Positions 21,236-32,186 of a DNA stretch of 64,000 nucleotides are shown here, in pieces; position 1 is the first letter of the stretch, and each line of letters starts with the position of its first letter. The notes under the pieces were generated by a model that saw nothing but the letters and a program-made list of their open reading frames with translations, had not been told where the DNA came from and did no database searches. The DNA lies in the NCBI GenBank assembly GCA_030035585.1, contig CM057469.1, forward strand, positions 58,049,501-58,113,500. Reading direction: 5' to 3'. Both the position numbers and the translations under genes were made by a program. Origin of the DNA: Dugong dugon. Its lineage: Eukaryota; Chordata; Mammalia; Sirenia; Dugongidae.

Positions 21236-22795
21236 CAAAACGGGCATGAAAAATGTATAAAGTGTAAAACAGAGTGCAAATTGGCTACTTTGATTTCATG
21301 TTAAAAAGCACCTCTTTTTTATCTAGGTGCATGTTTTGTTTTTGTTTTTTTCCCTAGTAAGAAAAATTTACTCTCTGTAGGCTTTGTGGGTGTCAGAGAT
21401 TCTTTTTTTATTTTTGGTATTTTTTTCTTTCTTGCTTCTTTTTAAAGATCTATAGGAAGTATTGTCTGTGTGAGAAATTGTGAGGACACAATGTGCTTAG
21501 CAAAACAGGAGCCAAGTTTTCAATTTGTGAAAGGAAATCACTTAGGAATGACCCTGCTCTGACCTGGCCTTGGGCTTCATATGGAATCTCCTAATTACTA
21601 ATGGAAATGAACAAAAGCAGATGAAGAGATAAAGCTCTGCTCTGAGAGAAGACTTCATCTGGATTGTAATGCGACATCTTGATATACAGTTGTACTTGCT
21701 GTGGCTTAAGCCAGTTACAGGTGCTCTTTCATGGATACCAGCTAGTTTTGTGAAAGCCCATGTTCAGTTGATGAAAATGTACTGTTAATAAGTTTATTCA
21801 ATACAAGCCACATGGGGAATATCATTTTGACAGGAGAGATAATCCTCAGCCACTTAACCATCTAAAAATAGAAATGCCCAAATTCCTGAATCAAAAATGT
21901 GTTTACACTTAAAGAAGGACAAAAGAAAAGAATCTTTTTGCTTTGCCTTGAAAAGCAGATTGGTTAAATGCCTACCCTAGGGGAAGTGGTAGAGCATGGT
22001 GTTAATTACATCAGCTCTGGGGTCATCTAATCAGGTTTCAATCATGGACAATCATTAATGCTATGACCTTAATGCTATAAGCCTCAATTTTTACATCCAT
22101 AACATGGAGACGAAGAGGATAATAGTACCTATCTTATAGGGTTTGTTTTGAGGATTAACTGGGCATAATATATTAAAAAAAATTAAGAGAAGTATCTGGT
22201 ACGTGGTGATTCAGAATGGTTAGCTATTAGCATAATCCTACTCTCTTATCAGTCACCCAGAGAGGGAAATAAAAAAAGATCTGACCGTTTGCTTCTGTGG
22301 TGGCTCTATAGGTTCTTCTGCAGTGGCTCTTTGAAGTAAAATGCTTCTACTATTCTCCTAGGGCTCTGGAGGAATAAGAATGATCATAGGTCTTGGATAT
22401 GGTGGTGAATAAATCAAGTGAAGGCAGACAGAGTTCTGGAATCACAGCGACAGGGAGCAAGGGTTGCTGAAGTTGCACTGTGAGGCCTTAGCCTTCTATG
22501 GCAATTATTAAATATTACTACTTTTCTGTGCTTCTTCTTCAGAAAAAAACTAGTGTCTTTGAAATGTTTTCTTTTCACTGAAGACCCACATTTAAAAAAT
22601 CTTATCTTCAGGGTACATTAATGTGAACAGAATATGAGAAAACTAATTTATGTCTCTTGGTTCATGAAGACTTCCATTTTTATTGAAGATAGAGTTTATT
22701 TTTTTCCTTCAAAATAATAAATTAACAGTTTCATTTTTGTATAAATAATTTGAAATGGCTTAGGTTTGTTAACCACTGCAAAACTCAGAGGGGAA
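21236..22795. other. Mostly unique sequence with one MIR
   Basis: No gene is recognised. A MIR copy lies at about 22010-22210. The remainder has no microsatellite or long frame. Confidence 0.5.
22010..22210 (+). repeat. MIR
   Basis: CAGCTCTGGGGTCATCTAATC, CTATGACCTTAATGCTATAAGCC, ATAATAGTACCTATCTTATAGGG and TTGAGGATTAACTGGGCATAATA follow the MIR order closely. Inactive relic. Confidence 0.8.
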
Positions 22796-22799
22796 AAAT

Positions 22800-22904
22800 A
22801 CATATACATATTATGTGTGTGTGTATATACATATATACACATGTATGTACACACATATCTATATCTATATGTGTATATAGCTATATCTATATATGTATAT
22901 ATGA
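22800..22904. repeat. AT/GT-rich simple repeat
   Basis: Mixed TATG, TATA and TATCTA units. Several short frames on both strands here are by-products of the repeat and are not genes. Confidence 0.85.
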
Positions 22905-23158
22905 TGTTGTTGTTATTAGGTGCCATGGAGCTGGTTTTAACTCACAGTGACCCTATGTACAACAGAACGAAACACTGCCTGGTCCTGCACCAGCCTCACA
23001 GTCATTGCTGTGTTTCAGCCCATTCATTGTTGCAGGCACTGTGTCAATCCATCTGGTTGACGGTCTTCCTCTTTTTCACTGACCCTCTACTTTATCAAGC
23101 ACGATGTCCTTCTGCAGAGACTGGTCCCTCCTGATAACATCTCCAAAGTACTACCACT
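22905..23158 (-). mobile_element. AfroSINE, extended type, antisense
   Basis: Read on the plus strand: GTTGTTATTAGGTGCCATGGAGC, CTCACAGTGACCCTATGTAC, CAGAACGAAACACTGCCTGGTCC, CAGTCATTGCTGTGTTTCAGCCC, CAATCCATCTGGTTGACGG. The first part equals the reversed tail of the AfroSINE and the rest is an extra 150-bp body. Two more copies of this type are at 23322 and 24690. Confidence 0.88.
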
Positions 23159-23321
23159 GCAAGACAAGCCATATTCTATTTAGATGGTTGTTGAAATAAG
23201 AAAGAGAAAACATAGCTCTGTTATAATATTTGTCTTGATTGATAATTCTATCTGACAATTGGGCTTAAAGTCCTGTAACATTTGCCTAGGTAACACCACG
23301 GCATGCAGATCTAGGCTTTAT

Positions 23322-23493
23322 TAAGTGTTGTTCTTGTTGTTGGGTACCGTTGAGTTGGTCTTGACTCATAGTGACCTTGTGTACAACAAAATGAAACACT
23401 GCCTGATCCTGTGCCATCGTAACGATCGTTGCTATGTTTGAGCCCATTGTTGCAGCCACTGTGGCAATCCATCTCATAGAAGATTTTCTTCTT
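23322..23493 (-). mobile_element. AfroSINE, extended type, antisense, partial
   Basis: The same order as at 22905: GTTGTTGGGTACCGTTGAG, CTCATAGTGACCTTGTGTAC, GAAACACTGCCTGATCC, GAGCCCATTGTTGCAGCC, then it decays into a T/C-rich tail. Confidence 0.85.
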
Positions 23494-23499
23494 TTTCCT

Positions 23500-24065
23500 C
23501 CTTTTATTAAAGGTATTACTTATTATTTCAATCACGAAATACGGTGATTTCCATGAATCAATCAATTCTGTAAGCAATTATTAATGCACTTCCTTGGAAG
23601 TAAGAAGCCAAAATATTAAAAAAAAAAAAAGTTTTTATATTTTAAAAATGAATTAAAAAATGATTAAGATTTTTGGAAAAATACAGAAAACCATAACCAG
23701 AGGTCTTATAAAGTTTCAAGTTTAATTCAAACATTCATTAAGTAAACATTTATTCATATTCAGCCATGCATCAGGTTCTCTCCTAGAAGGTGGAGATCCG
23801 AAGTAAATAGAGCAAGGTTCCTGCTTCTATGGGAATTCACAGTTTGGGAATGGAGGGGAGAGGGAAATGTCTGGAAACATAAAAGTGCAATAAAATATTC
23901 CTATGTATTTCCCATCATCATAGCTCCTGTGAGTAGCCAGGTTTATCTAAGGGATAGCCATATGATCTCTATACAAATGCAGCTGACATCTCATCTGCAA
24001 AAACTTTTTTTCAGCAGTATCTACAGCTCTGAATTTTGCTTTTGTATACATATCTTTCTACATAT
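23500..24065. other. AT-rich sequence with an old L2/MIR-type relic
   Basis: 23735-23860 resembles the reverse complement of an old repeat (AACATTTATTCATATTC, CAAGGTTCCTGCTTCTATGGGAATTC). A-run at 23620-23631. No gene recognised. Confidence 0.4.
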
Positions 24066-24070
24066 ACATG

Positions 24071-24221
24071 GGAAACCCTGGTGGCAGAGTGGTGAAGAGC
24101 TATGGCTTCTAACCAAAAGGTCAGGAGTTCGAATCCACCAGGTGCTCCTTGGAAACCTATGGGGCAGTTCTACTCTGTCCTATAGGGTCAACTGACTCGA
24201 CGGCAACGAGTTTAGTTTTTT
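24071..24221 (+). mobile_element. AfroSINE, short type
   Basis: Complete from GGAAACCCTGGTGGCAGAG to CTGACTCGACGGCAACGAG. The B-box GAGTTCGAATCCACC is intact. Confidence 0.92.
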
Positions 24222-24250
24222 TATATAGATACGTCTGTTTGTTAAAGCAG

Positions 24251-24282
24251 CAGAGTTTTAACCACTGCACCACTGGGACTCC
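24251..24282 (-). repeat. AfroSINE head remnant, antisense
   Basis: Only the reversed head TTTTAACCACTGCACCACTGGGACTCC remains. Confidence 0.6.
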
Positions 24283-24315
24283 AGTGTATCTCTCTCTCTA
24301 TATATATACATATTG

Positions 24316-24515
24316 AAAAAAAAAATTCTTTGCCATCGAGTCAATTCTGACTCATAGTGACCCTACAGAGTAGAGTAGAACTGCCCTATAGGGGTTCTGA
24401 AGCTGTACATCTTTGCAGAAGCTGACTGCCACATTTTTCTCCCATGGAATGGCTAGTGGGTTTGAACTGCAGACTTTTCAATCAGTATCTGAGTGCTTTA
24501 ACCACTGCACCACCA
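24316..24515 (-). mobile_element. AfroSINE, long type, antisense
   Basis: Begins with the A-rich 3' end, then GCCATCGAGTCAATTCTGACTC, GTAGAACTGCCCTATAGGGG, CACATTTTTCTCCC, and ends GCTTTAACCACTGCACCACCA. Confidence 0.88.
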
Positions 24516-24516
24516 T

Positions 24517-24553
<37 letters not shown>

Positions 24554-24570
24554 CACGCACACACATATAT
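24516..24570. repeat. (CA)n microsatellite
   Basis: About twenty CA units with a few CATG and CACG interruptions, between two oppositely oriented SINEs. Confidence 0.92.
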
Positions 24571-24573
24571 GAA

Positions 24574-25050
24574 GGAGCCCCGGTGGCACAGTGGTTAAAG
24601 CACTCACCAGCTAACCAAAAGTTTGGCACTTTGAACCTACCAGTTGCTCAGTGGTAGAAAGATGTGGCGATCTACTCCCGTAAAGATTTGGTGTTGTTGT
24701 TAGGTGCCGTCAAGTCGGTTCTAACTCATAGCGACCCTATGTACAACAGAACAAAACACAGCCAGGTCCTGAACCATCCTCACAATCATTGTTGAGCCCA
24801 CTGTTGCAGCCACTGTGTCAATGACAGTCTTCCTCTTTTCCTCTGACCCTCTACTTTACCACCCCTTCTCCAGGGACTGGTTCCTAATGGATGCTTGCAG
24901 CTATTTCTTCTCATTTTGATTTGTGTCACTTCAGCAAATGAAAATGTAAAGATTTATAACCTCAGAAATCCTATGGGGCAGTTCTACTCTGTCCTGTAGG
25001 GTTGGTATGAGTTGGAATTGACTCAATGACAATGGGTTTGGTTTTTGGTT
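24574..25050 (+). mobile_element. AfroSINE, long type, split by a second SINE
   Basis: Left piece 24574-24689 runs from GGAGCCCCGGTGGCACAG to TCCCGTAAAGATTT. Right piece 24946-25050 resumes with GTAAAGATTTATAACCTCAG and ends ATTGACTCAATGACAATGGG. The interrupting SINE is at 24690-24945. Confidence 0.93.
24690..24945 (-). mobile_element. AfroSINE, extended type, inside another SINE
   Basis: Reads GTGTTGTTGTTAGGTGCCG, CTAACTCATAGCGACCCTATG, AACACAGCCAGGTCC, GAGCCCACTGTTGCAGCC. A perfect 10-bp target-site duplication, GTAAAGATTT, lies at 24680-24689 and 24946-24955. Extended-type copies were therefore still inserting after the long-type host copy. Confidence 0.95.
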
Positions 25051-25570
25051 TATATATGTGTGTATGTGTGTGTGTGAGTCTATTTATATATCTATTTGTG
25101 TATACATTTATGTATATGTATACAGTTGGCCCTCCCTATCCTTGGGATCCACATCAGCATATTCAACCAACTGCAGATTGAAAATATTCGGAAAAAAAAA
25201 AAAAAAAAAGCTCAAGGGCCTAGGAGCAACGCAGAGCACAGCACAAAGCAAGATAGGGTTCGCCTGAGGAAGGTATGTGGCTGTGAAGGAAGAAGCTCCC
25301 AAGAGGATGGAGGCAGCCACACCCTGACACAATCTGGACAAGTAAGGACACTAAGAACAGGGTCACCAACTTATGCTCAAGTGCTTCTTGGCCTGAGCAA
25401 GGACGTGGCAGAGCATATTTGCTGCAGGGTCTCAGGACCTGAAGGAGAGAACAAAGTTGGCAGGCACAGGACGTAGCACTTTCTGCATTAGGTATGTGCA
25501 GCAACCAAAGTCACCCAAGACCTCCTACCTGAAGGATCCCTAGCAGGAGGGCCTGGATGCAGCTGCCCTT

Positions 25571-25586
25571 AAAAGTGCCTGCTTTT
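25571..25586 (+). repeat. Target-site duplication, left copy
   Basis: AAAAGTGCCTGCTTTT, repeated without mismatch at 35096-35111. It follows CCCTT, so the cleavage site reads TT/AAAA, the LINE-1 endonuclease preference. Confidence 0.95.
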
Positions 25587-27013
25587 GAGGCAGGGCCAAG
25601 ACGGCAGAGTAGTCAGATGCTTCCTGTGATCCCTCTTACAACAAAGACCTCCCCAAAAAGTTGAATCGATTATACATAACAATCTAGGAGTGCTGAACAT
25701 CAAATAAAAAGTTGAGGAGTTGGACCAAGCGGCAGGGGAAGGGAGAGACAGTTCAGAAGCAGTGAGGATTTGCCGGAACTCACCTGGCCAGCACCCTGCA
25801 GCCTGGATCAGCCAGCGCACATGGGTTGAGGCAAGCAGTAGTGCTCAGGATGCATTTTCCACACCGTGGGAAACCGAGGGACAGGGTCTGCTCAAGCCTC
25901 CAGAACCAGGGAGAAGCGGCACTGAATCTGTGAAAGTGAAGTGCGTCTCACATACCACATGGGATCAAAAAACCTTCCGCCCTCTGGAAAGAATCTTGCT
26001 CCCATTTACCCACCATCTCCTTGCTGTGCTCTGGTCTTGGTCTGGCTTCAGTGATTGCTGTGCACCCTGGACTGGAACTGGGACCCATAGAGTGCCCTGA
26101 GCCATTCTCCTGGCTTTGTAGAGGGAAAAAATTAACAAACAGGAAAAAAAAATCTGCTAGCTCCCTTAAGCTGGGAAGTCAAGGCAGGTATAGCCCCTTT
26201 GCCTAGGCACAAGCATAAGGGGACCAGAGACCTTTAATGGCCTTTCATCCCTGCGTAGACCTGTGTGGGCGCATTTCAATAGCATAGGCCCTTGTTAGCA
26301 CAGTACAACAGGGTATATACCTGAAGCCTATTTTCAACTGCAACAGCTGAGGGGGAGTGGCAGATTTGTGGCATTTGGCACTGCCCTGCCCATTAAGCAG
26401 GTTCCTCAACTACTCACATCAGGGGCCTAAGAACTGGTTACTCCATCCACTCCATCCAGCTACCCATGACAGGAGTCTGAAAATAAGTGGTGCCTCCCAG
26501 TCTTTACAGCCAACACCACTGGGTACCAAAAGTCTGACTGCAAAACCTACCCACCTACCCTCTTTAGGGAACAGGTACATGCCTTCCACCCAGCCACTCA
26601 GGGAGAGCTGACAGCCTCCTATCTTGCTCAGCACATAACTGCCAACTGCAGCCAAATACCTGTCCTATTCCAATCACCCCTATGTAGCCCTGCCCATCTA
26701 GGACTGTAGGTAAGAGCCTGTACCACACAATCTGCGTCTGATGATCTGGAAAACTGAGCTGAATCCATACAAGAAAAGTGAACAGAATCCCGGGCTCACA
26801 TACCTAGTAAGAGCTCTAACCACCTGGTGACAGGATGTGAGAGCTTCAAAGACGTCAATAATCAAACTAGCTCACATGACCAGCATATTTGGGTATATCA
26901 AAACAAAACAAAGCGAGATGCTAAAACATAGTAAACAAACATAAAATAAATATAATAACTGATTGATAGCTCAGGGACAACAGTCAATATCAAATCACAT
27001 AAAGAGTCAGACC

Positions 27014-27960
27014 ATGATGGCTTCAACAAGCAACAAAAACAAAGAACCAACAAAACTCCCACAGGAAGAGAAGGTCTTGGAATTACAAAAGATTATATAC
27101 AGAGCTCTTCAAGATAGCAGGAAGGATATTAGGCAAAACGCAAAACAAGCCAAGGAACACACAGACAAAGCAACAGAGGAACTTAAGAAGGTTATATGAA
27201 AGCATAATGACAAATTTAACAGGCTGCAAGAATCCAAAGAGAGACAGCAAACAGAAATCCAAAAGATTAACAATAAAATTTCAGAATTAGACAACTCAGT
27301 AGAAAGTCATAGGAGCAGAATTGAGGCAATGGAAATCAGAATTAGTGAGACTGAAGATAAAGCACTTGCCATCAATTTATATGAGGGAAAATCAGATAGA
27401 AGAACTTAAAAAAATGCAGAAACCCTAAGAATTATGTGGGACTCTTATCAAGAAAAATAACCTATGAGTGATTGTATTACCAGAATGGCAGGGAGGGGAA
27501 TAATAGAAAATACAGAGAGAATTGTTGAAGATTCATTGACAGAAAACTTCCCTGAATTTGTGAAAGATGAGAAGACATGTATCCAAGAAGCTCATTGAAC
27601 CCCACACAGGGTAGATCACAAAAGAAAGTCACCAAGACATATTAAAATCAAACTTGCCAAAACCAAAGATAAAGAGAGAATTTTAAGAGTGGCTAGGGAC
27701 AAAGGAGAGTCAATAAGGCTAACCTCTGACTACTCAGCAGAAACTATGCAGGCAAGAAGGCAATAGGATGACATATATAAAGCCTTGAGGGGAAAAAAAA
27801 TGCCAGCCAAGAATTATACATCAAGCAAAATTGTCTCTCAAATATGATGGCAAAATTAGGCCATTTCCAGATAAACAGATGTTAAGGGAATTTGTAAAAA
27901 CCAAACCAAAATTATAAGAAATACTAAACGGAGTCCTCTGGTTAGAAAATCAGTAACATC
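27014..27960 (+). pseudogene. L1 copy A ORF1 (RNA-binding chaperone), broken
   Basis: ORF1p is the nucleic-acid chaperone that coats L1 RNA as a trimer. The start is the double ATG at 27014-27019 (MMASTSNKNKE). The first frame stops at 27197; further frames carry a lysine/glutamate-rich coiled-coil segment (about 27200-27410), then the RRM-like part (GIIENTERIVEDS near 27495) and the C-terminal part with RHIKIKLAK and ETMQARRQ. At least three stops or shifts separate these pieces. Protein order and spacing match mammalian L1 ORF1p of roughly 300-340 residues. Confidence 0.85.
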
Positions 27961-28412
27961 AGATAACAACCCAAGACTAGAACACAGGGCAGAACAACCA
28001 GATATCAATCCAGATAGGGAATTCACAAAAATAAATCAAAGCTAAAACATTGAAAATAGAGAAACAAGGATATCAATAATTAAAAGATGATGACATTAAA
28101 ACAAAAGAGAGGGACTAAAAAATGTAGTCATGGAACTTTTGTATGGAGAGGAAGTCAAGGCAACATCAAAAAATAAAAAACTGGTTTAAAATTAGAAAAA
28201 CAGAGGTAAATATTAAGGTAACAACAAAGGAAACAAACAATCCTTCACACAAAAATAAAATAGAAGAAAAACATAAACACTCATCAAATACAAAATCAAC
28301 AACAATGAAAAAACTGAAAAGAAAATACATACAGAAAAATGACTCAGCACAGAAAATTAAGTGGAAGAAAGAAACTGTCAACAACACACACACACACAAA
28401 ATCCACATCAAA

Positions 28413-31400
28413 ATGACAGCACTAAACTCATACCTATCAATAATTACTCTGAATGTAAATGGACTCAATGCACAAATAAAGAGACAGAGAGTGGCAGAAT
28501 GGACAAAAAAACATGATCCATCTATATGCTACCTACAAGAGACACACCTTAGACTTAAGGACACAAACAAACTAAAACTCAAAGGATGGAAAAAAACAAA
28601 CTCTAACAGCATTAAAAAGAGAAATAGACAGCTCCACAATAATAGTAGGAGACTTCAACACACCACTATTGGTGAAGGACAGAACATCAAGAAAGAAGCT
28701 CAATAAAGACATGGAAGATCTAAACGCCACAATCCACCAACTTGATCTCATAGACATATATCAAACCCTCCACCCAACAGCAGCCAAGTATACTTTCTTT
28801 TCCAACGCACGTGGAATGTTCTCCAGAATAGACCACATATCAGGCCAAAAAGTAATCCTTAACAGAGTCCAAAGCACTGAAATATTACAAAGCACTTTTT
28901 CTGATCATAAAGCCATAAAAAGTAGAAATCAATAACAGAAAGAACAAGGAAAAAAAATCAAACACATGGAAACTGAACAACACTTTGCTCAAAAACTACT
29001 GGGTTATAGAAGAAATTAAGGATGGAATAAAGAAATTCACAGAATCAAATGCGAATGAAAACACATCCTACCAGAACCTTTGAGACACAGCAAAAGCAGT
29101 GCTCAGAGGATAATTTATAGCAATAAATGCACACCCCAAAAAGAAGAAAGGGCAATAATCAAAACATTAACCCTGTAACTGGAACAAGTAAAAAGAGAGC
29201 AGCAAAAGAAGCTCTCAGGCACCAGAAGAAAGGAAATAAAATAAAAATTAGAGGACAATTTATAGCAATAGATGCACATATCAAAAAAGAAGAAACAGAC
29301 AAAATCAAAACATTAACTACAGAACTCAAACAAATAGAAAGAGAACAGCAAAAAAAGCCCACAACCACCAGAATAAAGGAAATAGTAAAGATCAGATCAG
29401 AAATAAATGAAATAGAGAACAGAAAAACAATAGAAAGAATCAACAAAACCAAAAGTTGGTTCTTTGAAAGAATCAACAAAATCGACAAACCACTGGCCAG
29501 ACTGACAAAAGAAAAACAGCAGAGGACACAAATAACCCAAATAAGAAATGAAATGGGGGACATTACAACAGACCCAACCGAAATAAAAAGGATTATAACA
29601 GAATATTATGAAAAACTATACTCCAACAAGTTTGAAAACCTAGAGGAAATGGATAAATTTCTAGAAACATACGGCCTACCCAAACTACAACACAGTGATG
29701 TTGAAAATCTGAACAGAACCATAACAAGAGAAGAGATTGAAAAGGTAATGAAAAAACTCCCAACTAAAAAAGCCCTGGCCCAGATGGCTTCACTGGAGAA
29801 TTCTACAAAACATTTACAGAAGAGCTTGTACCAGTACTACTCAAGCTATTTCAGAGCCTAGAAGAGGAAGCAACACTTCCAAATTCATTCTATGAAGTCA
29901 GCATAACGCTGATACCAAAACCAGGCAAAGATGTCACAAAAAAAGAAAACTACAGACCAATATCTCTCATGAATATAGTTGCAAAAATTCTGAACAAAAT
30001 TCTAGCCAATAGAATTCAGCATCATATCAAAAAAATAGTACACCACGAACAAGTAGGATTCATATCAGGTATGCAACGATGGTTCAACATTAGAAAATCA
30101 ATCAACGTAATCCACCACATAAATAAAAGGAAAGAAAAGAACCACATGATCATCTCAATTGACGCAGAAAAGGCATTTGACAAAGTCCAACACCCATTCC
30201 TGATAAAAACTCTCAATAAAATAGGTATAGAAGGGAAATTTCTCAATATAATAAAGGACATCTATGCAAAACCAATGGCCAACATCATTCTTGATGGAGA
30301 TAGGCTGAAAACATTCCCCTTGAAAACAGGAACAAGACAAGGATGCCCTTTATCACCACTCCTATTGAACATTGTGCTGGAAGTTCTAGCTAGAGCAATA
30401 AGGCAAGAAAAAGAAATAAAGGTCATCCAAATTGGTAATGCAGAAGTTAAACTCTCCCTGTTTGCAGATGATATGATACTATACATAGAAAACCCTAAAA
30501 ATTCCATGAGAAATCTACTGGAACTAATAGAAAGATTCAGCAGAGTAGCAGGATACAAGACAAACATTCAAAAATCAGTTGGATTCCTATACACCAATAA
30601 GGAGAACAATGAAAAGGAAATCAGGAAAACAATACCATTTTCAATAGACCCAAAAAGATAAAATACTTATGAATAAATCTGACCAGGGATGTAAAAGACC
30701 TACACAAAGAAAACTACAAAACACTACTGCATGAAACCCAAAGGGATCTACATAAATGGAAAAACATACCATGCTCATGGATAGGCAGACTCAACATTGT
30801 GAAAACAACAATTGTACCCAAAGCAATTTACAAACACTATGCAATCCTGATCCAAATACCGACAACATTCTTCAAAGAGATGGAAAAACTAATCATTAAC
30901 TTTATATGGAAAGGGAAGAAGCCCCGAATAAGTAAAGCACTACTGAGGAAGAAGAATAAAGTTTAAGGACTCACACTACCTGACTTGAGAACCTACTATA
31001 CAGCTACAGTAGTCAAAACAGCCTGGTACTGGTACAACGACAGATACATTGACCAATGGAACAGAATTGAGAACCCAGATGTAAATCCATCCACCTACGG
31101 TAACCTGATCTTCGACAAGGGCCCAAAGTCCATCAAATAGAGAAAAGACAGTCTTTTTAACAAATGGTGCTGGCAAAACTGGATATCCATTTGTAGAAAA
31201 ATGAAACAGGACCCATACCTCACACTGTATACAAAAACTACTTCAAAATGGATCAAAGACCTGAATGTAAACCTAAAACCATAAAGTTCATAGAAAAAAA
31301 AACAGGACCAACACCTCAGGCCTTAATACATGGCATTAACAGGATACAAACCATAACCATCAATGTACAAACCCCAATAGATAAGCTAGATAACTTGGAT

Positions 31401-32186
31401 TTTCTAAAAATCAAATACCTATGCTCTTCAAAAGACTTCACCAAACGAGTAAAAAGAGAACCTACAGACTGGGAAAAAATTGTTGGACAGTACAAGTCAG
31501 ACAAAGGTCTAATCTCCATAATCTACAAAAACTCCAACACCTCTACAACAAAAAGACAAATAATCCTATCAAAAAATGGGCAAAGGAAATGAACAGACAC
31601 TTCACCAAAGAAGACATTCAAATGGCCAACAGACACATGAGGAAATGCTCGCGTTCACTAGCCATTAGAGAAATGCAAATTAAAACCATAATGAGATACC
31701 ATCTCACCCCGGCATTACTGGCACGAATCAAAAACGCTGGAAATAAGAAATGTTGGAGGGGCTGCGGGGAGATCGGAACTCTTATGCACCGGTGGTGGGA
31801 ATGCAAAATGATAACAACCATTTTGGAAAATGATATGGTGTTTCCTCAGAAAGCTAGAAATAGACATACCATTCGATCCAGCAATTCCACTCCTAAGAAT
31901 ATATCCTAGAGAAATAAGAGTTGTCACTCGAATAGACATATGCGCACCTATGTTCATGGCAGCATTGTTCACAATAGCAAAACGATGGAAACAACCTAGA
32001 TGCCCATCAACAGATGAATGGATAAACAAACTATGGTACATACACACAATGGAGTACTATGCAACGAGAAAGAACAACAATGAATCTGTGAAGCATCTCA
32101 TAACATGGATGAAACTGGAGGACATTAAGCTGAGTGAAATAAGTCAATCACAAAAGGACAAATATTGTATGAGACCTCTATTGTAA
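28413..32186 (+). pseudogene. L1 copy A ORF2 (endonuclease-reverse transcriptase), broken
   Basis: ORF2p nicks target DNA and reverse-transcribes L1 RNA in place. The start is chosen at MTALNSYLSIITLNVNGLN, the usual ORF2 N-terminus. The endonuclease residues N (in NVNGLN) and E (in QETHL) are visible, then about 200 bp are missing at about 28600 relative to copy B. A later frame restores GDFNTP and SDH. A 145-bp tandem duplication follows at 29106-29395. The RT domain is open from 29969 to 30661 with [10 protein letters not shown] and the catalytic FADD at 30461-30472. The C-terminal region shifts frame near 31430 and 31830 and ends at 32186. Typical length is near 1,275 residues; none of the frames exceeds 250. 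Confidence 0.92.
29106..29395 (+). repeat. 145-bp tandem duplication inside ORF2
   Basis: Unit 1 (29106-29250) opens GAGGATAATTTATAGCAATA and unit 2 (29251-29395) opens GAGGACAATTTATAGCAATA. Further matching words are ATCAAAACATTAAC and AGAGAGCAGCAAAA / AGAGAACAGCAAAA. The unit is 145 bp, not a multiple of three. Copy B has a single unit at the equivalent place (48333 onward). The units differ at many sites. Confidence 0.85.

Noticed and set aside
22766-23134. 122-codon frame (+)
   Set aside because: It runs through a TATG simple repeat and then an antisense AfroSINE; the frame is a by-product.
24516-24570. CRISPR-like or tandem gene array
   Set aside because: Simple CA microsatellite; this is vertebrate DNA and no repeat-spacer structure is present.
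25096-25476. 126-codon frame (+) and two overlapping minus frames
   Set aside because: It crosses a simple repeat, the Tigger end and an unidentified insert; no continuity or protein motif supports it.
25720-26100. 126-codon frame (+) upstream of ORF1
   Set aside because: It lies in the L1 copy A 5' UTR, which has no known sense protein of this kind.
29159-29563. 134-codon minus-strand frame
   Set aside because: A shadow of the A-rich ORF2 coding strand; T-rich complements often lack stops.
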